A stretch of DNA of 11,635 nt, from contig JAKSBB010000802.1 in NCBI GenBank assembly GCA_022361315.1, positions 1-11,635 on the forward strand, read 5' to 3'. The translations under genes were made by a program, and so were the position numbers. Origin of the DNA: Desulfobacterales bacterium. GTDB taxonomy: Bacteria > Desulfobacterota > Desulfobacteria > Desulfobacterales > Desulfobacteraceae. This document shows, in pieces, positions 7,132-11,635 of this stretch (the stretch's first letter is position 1; the number at the start of each line of letters is the position of its first letter). Under the pieces are notes generated by a model, which saw only the letters and a list, made by a program, of their open reading frames with translations, was not told where the DNA came from and did no database searches.

Positions 7132-7901
7132 GCGGGTGTTTGTTTGATCTCCCGGATGGCATTCCAGATTCCTTCGGCCAGGGCCGGATTTCCCGTCACA
7201 AACCTGTGGGAGAGCATCAGGTAATAAGGTTTCTCCCATACCGGTGGGTGAACTTTAACAATATCTTCGTAGATACCGTCCCCCTTTTTCAGATAGGCGT
7301 CAAATACGGTTTCCAGGCAGATAAACCCCTGGAGACGCCCGTGAACCAAAAGGTTTGGCAGTTTGCGGTTCACCGGTTCTTCCACAACGTTATCGTACCG
7401 TTTCACAACAAAATCCACGATGGCCCAGCCTTCGGGGAGTCCGATGACAGCCGGTGTGTCCCCGCGTGTAAACCGGGCACCGTCCCAGTCCAGGGCGCTG
7501 TTTTTAAGGGTGTAGAGATAATAGGCATTGTCGCGGGTTTTTCGACCGGCATCCACGGCGCCGTCTTTCATGGGATACACACCGATCTTCATTCGCTCCG
7601 GTTTAAAGCTTGCGGGAAAGATGGCGTCCACACGGTTCTGCTCAATCAGGTGGAGACAGGTATTCCATGACATCCGTCTTAACTCGATGTCAAGATCCAG
7701 CCGGCGGGCCACCATCCGGTACAATTCAATTTCGATACCGGGTTTTTCGCTGTGGAAATCCGGTCCGCCCCCGTTGATGAAACGTCCACCGGGGGTATCA
7801 TCTGTCACCCAGATCAGGGGGGCAGCCATGGACAAGGAACAATTTATGAACAGGGAAAAATATACGGACAGAAACAATATCCATACAAGTATGCGCTTCA
7901 T
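7098..7901 (-). CDS. Periplasmic solute-binding protein, family 3 (SBP_bac_3), orphan
   Basis: This is a 267-residue secreted protein. It has a signal peptide with MKR, a hydrophobic core (about 5-23), and a likely cleavage after SMA or SMAA near residues 26-27. The mature part has the family 3 layout: GIEIELYRMVARRLDLDIE (55-73), then WNTCLHLIEQNRVDAIFPASF (79-99) where the family has the 'gv..l..g..D' region, then GLPEGWAIVDFVVKR (154-168) at the second lobe. GGAG lies about 6 nt before the ATG at 7901. Such proteins normally feed polar amino acids to an ABC transporter, but no permease or ATPase is adjacent. It may therefore work with a distant transporter or as a ligand receptor for a membrane sensor. 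The Cys at residue 21 is not in a good lipobox, so a lipoprotein is unlikely. Confidence 0.85.
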   Translation of the reverse strand: MKRILVWILFLSVYFSLFINCSLSMAAPLIWVTDDTPGGRFINGGGPDFHSEKPGIEIELYRMVARRLDLDIELRRMSWNTCLHLIEQNRVDAIFPASFKPERMKIGVYPMKDGAVDAGRKTRDNAYYLYTLKNSALDWDGARFTRGDTPAVIGLPEGWAIVDFVVKRYDNVVEEPVNRKLPNLLVHGRLQGFICLETVFDAYLKKGDGIYEDIVKVHPPVWEKPYYLMLSHRFVTGNPALAEGIWNAIREIKQTPAYADMVSRYVE

Positions 7902-7945
7902 GTAACTCCATTGCTAACAAGGTTCAGGCAAGTAAAGGTTCCTGT

Positions 7946-7974
7946 GTTATACCACCAATCACCTGATATCCCAA
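7946..7974 (-). promoter_or_regulatory. Predicted promoter of the solute-binding protein gene
   Basis: On the minus strand, TTGGGA (7974-7969) and TATAAC (7951-7946) are separated by 17 bp. The start of transcription would lie near 7939, giving a leader of about 40 nt before the ATG at 7901. This is a reasonable sigma-70 match read by eye. Confidence 0.45.
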
Positions 7975-8013
7975 AGCAGATTTTGAAAACCCGCATTTAA
8001 TGTGAATAACGGC

Positions 8014-8029
8014 AAAACAGCCGGAGGGA
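8014..8029 (+). repeat. 16-bp direct repeat, copy 1 (AAAACAGCCGGAGGGA)
   Basis: This is an exact match to 8740-8755 in the same orientation. This copy lies beyond the 3' end of the ATPase gene, in the gap between it and the binding-protein gene. It is followed by an ATG at 8034 at ribosome-binding spacing, but the frame that opens there runs antisense to the ATPase gene. Confidence 0.8.
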
Positions 8030-8088
8030 ATACATGCGAATGATACAAAAGAAGAGAAGCGGGAAAAGGAGGGCCCGGACCCCGGAAA

Positions 8089-8106
8089 GCCGATTCCGGT
8101 TTCGGC
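8089..8106 (-). terminator. Weak stem-loop just past the ATPase gene
   Basis: On the minus strand, GCCGA and TCGGC pair around an 8-nt loop, starting 2 bases after the stop codon of the ATPase gene, and TTT follows. An alternative pairing, CCGGAA with TTCCGG (8082-8099), overlaps it. The T tract is short, so termination here is only a possibility. Confidence 0.3.
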
Positions 8107-8108
8107 AT

Positions 8109-8525
8109 TCAGTTGACGGTCAGGGTCAGGGTCAGAATGTTTTTGTCGTCTTCCCTGCGGTAATCCACGGTATCCATCATCTGCTTAATAAAAAAAATAC
8201 CCAGACCACCGATGGCCCTGTCATCAATGGAAAGACTGGTATCCGGATCATCTTTGGCCAGCATGTCAAAGGGGCGGCCGCAGTCCTCAAGCCGGATCTT
8301 GAACACCTTCTCCCCGTCCAGGGAACAGGTGACCGTCACATCTCCCCCGGTGTCTTCGGGATAGGCATAGTTGAATATGTTGACCAGTGCCTCTTCGGAG
8401 GCCAGCTGCATCTTCTGGATCTGCGGTACATCCATGCCGGACGCCTCTGCACATTCGAAGATAAAGGTCTGAAAGGCGTCGAGATTTTCCAGATTCGCAG
8501 CCAGTGTTTTTGATTTCATATCCAT
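8109..8525 (-). CDS. RsbW/SpoIIAB-like ATP-binding protein (HATPase_c, anti-sigma/switch kinase type)
   Basis: This is a small cytoplasmic GHKL-fold protein of 138 residues from this start. It shows the N-box EEALVNIFNYAY, the G1 box EDCGRPFD, and the G2 box GGLGIFFIKQMMDTVDY, in the order and spacing of RsbW/SpoIIAB serine kinases. In characterised systems these bind a sigma factor or another target and phosphorylate a STAS-domain antagonist. The frame stays open to an ATG at 8681, adding 52 residues rich in Pro and Lys. I chose 8525 because it gives the usual family length, has GGA 7 nt upstream, and the extension shows no clear codon bias. Starts at 8531 and 8519 are also possible. It is divergent from a SpoIIE-type phosphatase, its expected functional opposite. 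Family call is strong; start is uncertain; target unknown. Confidence 0.85.
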   Translation of the reverse strand: MDMKSKTLAANLENLDAFQTFIFECAEASGMDVPQIQKMQLASEEALVNIFNYAYPEDTGGDVTVTCSLDGEKVFKIRLEDCGRPFDMLAKDDPDTSLSIDDRAIGGLGIFFIKQMMDTVDYRREDDKNILTLTLTVN

Positions 8526-8736
8526 TTTCATATCCGATTTATTATCCGGCGGTTCCTTTCCGGGATCGGCAGTCGGCTTTTTCCCGGTATCAGGGGGTTT
8601 TGGCAATGGACGCGGCCACTTCCCGGGGCGTGTTGGGAACGCGGTCTTATACTGGTTGGTTTTACTCCTTTTTTCCATCATAAATCAACCCCGTTCTCCG
8701 GTAAAACCTGAATCACCTGCATTTTTCATTATTGTC

Positions 8737-8766
8737 TTGAAAACAGCCGGAGGGATTCGATATAAG
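8737..8766 (+). promoter_or_regulatory. Predicted sigma-70 promoter of the phosphatase-sensor operon
   Basis: TTGAAA (8737-8742) and TATAAG (8761-8766) are separated by 18 bp, each five of six to consensus. The leader to the ATG at 8820 would be about 45-50 nt. Most of the spacer is occupied by the 16-bp repeat (8740-8755), so a protein recognising that repeat would directly affect this promoter. Confidence 0.55.
8740..8755 (+). repeat. 16-bp direct repeat, copy 2 (AAAACAGCCGGAGGGA)
   Basis: This copy is identical to 8014-8029 and in the same direction, 726 bp further on, so the two copies bracket the ATPase gene. It starts within the -35 element and fills most of the spacer of the predicted phosphatase promoter. 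The flanking bases differ, although GAATGA recurs a little downstream of both copies. Confidence 0.8.
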
Positions 8767-8819
8767 AATGAATGGCGTATCTGAACTGAATAACCCCATA
8801 GACAGGCGCGGACAAATAT

Positions 8820-10853
8820 ATGTTCACCTCATTACAATCCAAGATAGTGAGCCTGATCATTTTCATCATGGTGATCACAGCACTGATCCTGATTTTCATT
8901 GCCAATAAGGAAATCGGTAACGCCATGCTGATCCAGCAGGATAAACTCTCCCGGCATGTGCTTTCCCTCATCGATCTGAATATCAAGGGTGAGTACAACA
9001 ACCTGATCACGGACAAAATAGATGCCGTCACCCGCCACAAGGCCCTGCTCAGGAACCGCACCGACATGGTGGTAAAAATGCTGGACCAACAGAACGACCT
9101 GATCACCTTACAGTCCCTGCCTCCCCAGGCCACCCAGACTGTGGTGCTGGACTGGATTGCCCGCTCCGGGATCAGCAAGTTCGGGTCTTTTTTCGTTGCA
9201 GATCCCGACCTCACCATTATCTCCCATGCCCAATCCGACCTCGTCGGTGTCAACATCGGCGGATTCATCGACATGAAGCGAAAAACCGTTGCCGAGGTGC
9301 TAAATACGGCCGTGTATGACGACGCCCCTATCATCAATGTGGTGAATTGGGAGGGGTCCCAAACGGCTGTGGGGGACAAGGTGCTTTTATGTATGCAGCG
9401 GTACACCCCGTGGAACTGGATTGTCGGCACCATGGTGAGTGTCGACACCATAGAGGTGGAGGCGCAGCAAAAGCTGAGCAAAATCATCGCCACCCTCAAT
9501 GAAACCTTTGAGGAAATCACTGTGGCCCAAACCGGGTTCGCCTTTCTCTTTGATGAATCTCTCAACATCCTTGCCATCACAGATGATGATCGGGCATCGG
9601 CGTTCAAGCTCAGTACCAACAGCCTTACCGGAAACCTGCTCCTTCAGGACATGATGGCCAAAGCCACACACCGGGGAGACGGTTTTCTGTCCTTTGAATC
9701 CGATACGTTTGAAAAGGGAGAGATGGTGGCCTATATCTCCTATTTCAAACCGTTGGGATGGTACATCGGCATCACCGTGCCCGTTTCGGAAATCATGGAG
9801 CCCGTCAATGCCCTGACCACCAAGCAGTCCGCCCTCATAGCGGTTATCTTGTTTTTAAGTATTCTGTTCACGGCCTGGCTGGTGTCCCGGATTTCAAAAC
9901 CCCTGAATATACTGGCGACCCGGGTCAAGGAATTCTCAGACGAGGACCTCACCCGGGAAGATGCGGGGGAAGACACCTATATCGAAACCCTTGCCCATCA
10001 GTACAAAGATGAGGTGGGCCGCCTGGCCCAGTCCTTTGTGTTCATGAAAAAAGAGCTGCGGGACAATATCCGGAAGCTCATTGACACCACGGCGGAAAAT
10101 GAACGGATCAACGGCGAACTCAACGTGGCCAAATCCATCCAGCTGGGGCTCCTCCCAAAGATATTCCCCCCGTTTCCGGAACGGTCGGACTTAGGTATTT
10201 ATGCCTCCCTGGAGCCTGCCAAAGAGGTGGGGGGAGATCTCTACGACTTTTACTTTGTGGATGATAACAAACTCTGCTTTACCATCGGCGATGTCTCCGG
10301 TAAAGGTGTACCCGCCTCTTTGATGATGGCCATCACCAAAACCCTGATCAAAACATCTTCCGGCAAACATGAAAATCCCTCCGATATCATGATTGAGGTG
10401 AACGACGCCATTGCCAGTGATAACCCCCAGTCCCTGTTCGTCACCCTGTTCATCGCTATCCTGGATCTTGATACCGGTAAAATCGCCTACAGCAACGGTG
10501 GACATAATCCACCCATCCTGATCTCCCGAACCGACGGTTGCCGGTACATTAAAGAGAACTCCGGGCCTGTTGTGGGCATCATGGATGAAATTCCCTACAA
10601 GCCCTTGTCCCTGACCCTTGCGCCGGGAGACGCCCTTTTCCTGTATACGGACGGGGTCACCGAAGCCCAGAACCCGGCCAAAGAATTTTATACGGACGAG
10701 ACACTGCTTGAAAAGATATCGGCACTGGCGGACAACACCTGCGAGGATACGGTATTATCCATAAAATCCGATCTGAAAACCTTTGCCGATGTGGAACCAC
10801 AGTTCGACGATATTGCCATGCTCATGGTCCGTTACAGGGGGGAGGTCTCGTGA
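8820..10853 (+). CDS. Membrane sensor serine phosphatase: Cache - HAMP - SpoIIE (PP2C)
   Basis: This is a 677-residue inner-membrane receptor with a cytoplasmic phosphatase. TM1 is about 8-28. The extracytoplasmic part (about 30-335) looks like a double Cache sensor, with FGSFFVADPDLTIISHAQSD (121-140) ending in WNWIVGTMVSVD (198-209), then a second unit GFAFLFDESLNILAI (239-253) ending in LGWYIGITVPVSEI (312-325). TM2 is about 337-357, followed by a HAMP domain (about 358-415) and a helical linker with AKSIQLGLLP (437-446). The SpoIIE/PP2C domain (about 455-672) keeps its metal-binding acids: EVGGDLYDFY (469-478), GDVSGKG (490-496), YTDGVTEAQN (609-618) and FDDIAMLMV (662-670). Such enzymes dephosphorylate a STAS-domain protein, reversing an RsbW-like kinase; one is encoded divergently. 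The ribosome binding site is weak, and an in-frame stop shortly upstream fixes the start near 8820. Confidence 0.94.
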   Translation: MFTSLQSKIVSLIIFIMVITALILIFIANKEIGNAMLIQQDKLSRHVLSLIDLNIKGEYNNLITDKIDAVTRHKALLRNRTDMVVKMLDQQNDLITLQSLPPQATQTVVLDWIARSGISKFGSFFVADPDLTIISHAQSDLVGVNIGGFIDMKRKTVAEVLNTAVYDDAPIINVVNWEGSQTAVGDKVLLCMQRYTPWNWIVGTMVSVDTIEVEAQQKLSKIIATLNETFEEITVAQTGFAFLFDESLNILAITDDDRASAFKLSTNSLTGNLLLQDMMAKATHRGDGFLSFESDTFEKGEMVAYISYFKPLGWYIGITVPVSEIMEPVNALTTKQSALIAVILFLSILFTAWLVSRISKPLNILATRVKEFSDEDLTREDAGEDTYIETLAHQYKDEVGRLAQSFVFMKKELRDNIRKLIDTTAENERINGELNVAKSIQLGLLPKIFPPFPERSDLGIYASLEPAKEVGGDLYDFYFVDDNKLCFTIGDVSGKGVPASLMMAITKTLIKTSSGKHENPSDIMIEVNDAIASDNPQSLFVTLFIAILDLDTGKIAYSNGGHNPPILISRTDGCRYIKENSGPVVGIMDEIPYKPLSLTLAPGDALFLYTDGVTEAQNPAKEFYTDETLLEKISALADNTCEDTVLSIKSDLKTFADVEPQFDDIAMLMVRYRGEVS

Positions 10854-11632
10854 AACTGCGTTCCCGCATCATGATCATTACCTTTTTGATCATCCTTTTT
10901 GTCCAGGGACTGAACTGTTTTCTTGAAATCGGTTTTCTGGCCAACAATCTGGAAACCGCCAACCTGCGCAAATACCGGATCGTGGGCACAGAGATGAAGC
11001 GTAAGCTGGACAAGTCGTTGATATTCGGAAAACCTTTGACCAATCTCAACTACGACCGGCTCCTGTCCGATATCCTGCCAAAAGATATGGAAAACCTTTA
11101 CATTATCGGTACGGACGGCAACATTCTCTATTCGGCCAGGAAAGAGTCGGAAACCGCACGGCTCACCCTGTCCGCCACCTTCATGAATGAAAAAACCCCG
11201 GAGGCTTACCGGATCTTCTTCCCCCTGAAAGACCGCCACGCCATTCAGGGAAACCTGGTGATCGTTGTTTCCCATAAAGAAGTTAAGGAAAAGCGGCTCT
11301 ACCTGATCCGCAAATCCATTTTCAACTTCCTGATCATCCTGGCCATTTCGCTGCCGGCACTCTATGCCATGCTCACGGTTTTCATCAACCGGCCCTACAA
11401 CAAATATATCCGGGATCTTGAAAACTCGCTCCGCAAGGACGACTATGAACGGCTTAAGGAGAGCGGACTGGATCTGAGCCCTTTGGCCCGCACCGAAACC
11501 ACCCTGAAGGAAATCCGATCGGCAAAATGGCTCAGCCCTGATAAAACAGACGTATACAACCTCAGTGACGCGGATGCCGATTTCCGTAAACGCCTTTACA
11601 ATAAACTAAAAAGCCTGATGCAGGTCAATTAG
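10850..11632 (+). CDS. Two-transmembrane sensor-like protein without output domain, coupled to the phosphatase
   Basis: I do not recognise this as a named family. It has 260 residues: TM1 at about 5-24, an extracytoplasmic domain at about 25-154, TM2 at about 156-178, and a charged cytoplasmic tail to 260. The extracytoplasmic part contains ENLYIIGTDGNILYSARKES (81-100), the strand-turn-strand of a small Cache/PAS-like sensor, and ends in IQGNLVIVVSHKEV. After TM2 the sequence NRPYNKYIRDLENSLRKDDY resembles the start of a HAMP domain, but no kinase, cyclase, methyl-accepting or phosphatase domain follows before the TAG. The GTG start at 10850 overlaps the phosphatase stop (GTGA) and has GGAGG 4 nt upstream, so the two are made together. 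It is most likely an accessory or co-receptor subunit of the phosphatase; that role is inference. Confidence 0.85.
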   Translation: MKLRSRIMIITFLIILFVQGLNCFLEIGFLANNLETANLRKYRIVGTEMKRKLDKSLIFGKPLTNLNYDRLLSDILPKDMENLYIIGTDGNILYSARKESETARLTLSATFMNEKTPEAYRIFFPLKDRHAIQGNLVIVVSHKEVKEKRLYLIRKSIFNFLIILAISLPALYAMLTVFINRPYNKYIRDLENSLRKDDYERLKESGLDLSPLARTETTLKEIRSAKWLSPDKTDVYNLSDADADFRKRLYNKLKSLMQVN

Positions 11633-11635
11633 AGA

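Larger units (their letters stand above)
7902..8108. other. Intergenic region between binding-protein and ATPase genes
   Basis: This 207-bp stretch holds the binding-protein promoter, the first copy of the 16-bp repeat, and the weak stem-loop after the ATPase gene. A short purine-rich block (8044-8073) lies between the repeat and the stem-loop. No gene supported by family evidence is seen. Confidence 0.55.
8526..8819. other. Divergent intergenic region between the ATPase and phosphatase genes
   Basis: About 290 bases lie between the chosen ATPase start and the phosphatase start, or 138 bases if the ATPase begins at 8681. The region holds the predicted phosphatase promoter, the second copy of the 16-bp repeat, and two short upstream frames before the phosphatase ATG: 8772-8789 (5 codons, MAYLN) and 8768-8908 (46 codons, running into the phosphatase gene in another frame). 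I see no RNA gene or strong hairpin here. Confidence 0.6.

Noticed and set aside
7820..7850. Lipoprotein signal in the binding protein (Cys21)
   Set aside because: The residues before the cysteine (FIN) do not fit a lipobox, and a normal signal peptidase I site (SMAA) follows.
8034..8513. 159-codon plus-strand frame with a good GGAGGG ribosome binding site
   Set aside because: The site belongs to the 16-bp repeat, and the frame runs antisense through the ATPase domain with no recognisable motifs. Kept only as a note on repeat copy 1.
8729..9619. 296-codon open frame on the minus strand
   Set aside because: It is antisense to the Cache region of the phosphatase; the Ser/Arg/Met-rich translation shows no family features.
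1..11635. CRISPR arrays, tRNA or rRNA genes, insertion sequences
   Set aside because: No regularly spaced repeats, cloverleaf-like sequences, rRNA motifs, transposase frames or terminal inverted repeats were seen on either strand.

Overview
The window reads as a Gram-negative bacterial chromosome of moderate GC content. It carries an RND efflux pump with a periplasmic adaptor, a Sec-exported periplasmic binding protein, and membrane sensors of the Cache/HAMP kind. The mix of Cache-HAMP-SpoIIE phosphatase, RsbW-like ATPase, AzlCD and RND genes would fit a Desulfobacterota (sulfate-reducer type) or similar proteobacterium. That placement is inference only; no rRNA or marker gene is present.

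Region 1 (1-4973, minus strand) is a drug-efflux style operon read right to left: a TetR-family repressor, a membrane-fusion adaptor whose ATG overlaps the repressor's stop codon, and an RND permease that runs off the left edge of the window with about 982 residues visible. A perfect 34-bp palindrome (4972-5005) sits at the predicted transcription start of this operon and is very probably the repressor's own operator. No outer-membrane TolC-type gene is visible.

Region 2 (5006-7131, plus strand) starts with a divergent intergenic region. It continues with azlC and azlD, which overlap by 20 bases and encode a two-subunit branched-chain amino acid type exporter, and then an AraC-family regulator with an N-terminal cupin sensor domain. 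The regulator probably controls the exporter.

Region 3 (7098-7901, minus strand) is an orphan periplasmic solute-binding protein of family 3. Its 3' end overlaps the 3' end of the AraC gene by 34 bases, and no ABC permease or ATPase accompanies it.

Region 4 (8014-11632) looks like a partner-switching signalling module. A small RsbW/SpoIIAB-like ATPase (minus strand) is divergent from a membrane-bound Cache-HAMP-SpoIIE (PP2C) phosphatase (plus strand). The phosphatase is translationally coupled (GTGA overlap) to a two-transmembrane protein that has an extracytoplasmic domain but no output domain. A 16-bp exact direct repeat lies on both sides of the ATPase gene, and one copy falls inside the spacer of the predicted phosphatase promoter. 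No STAS-domain antagonist is in the window, so the target of the switch is unknown. This module is the most interesting part of the window.
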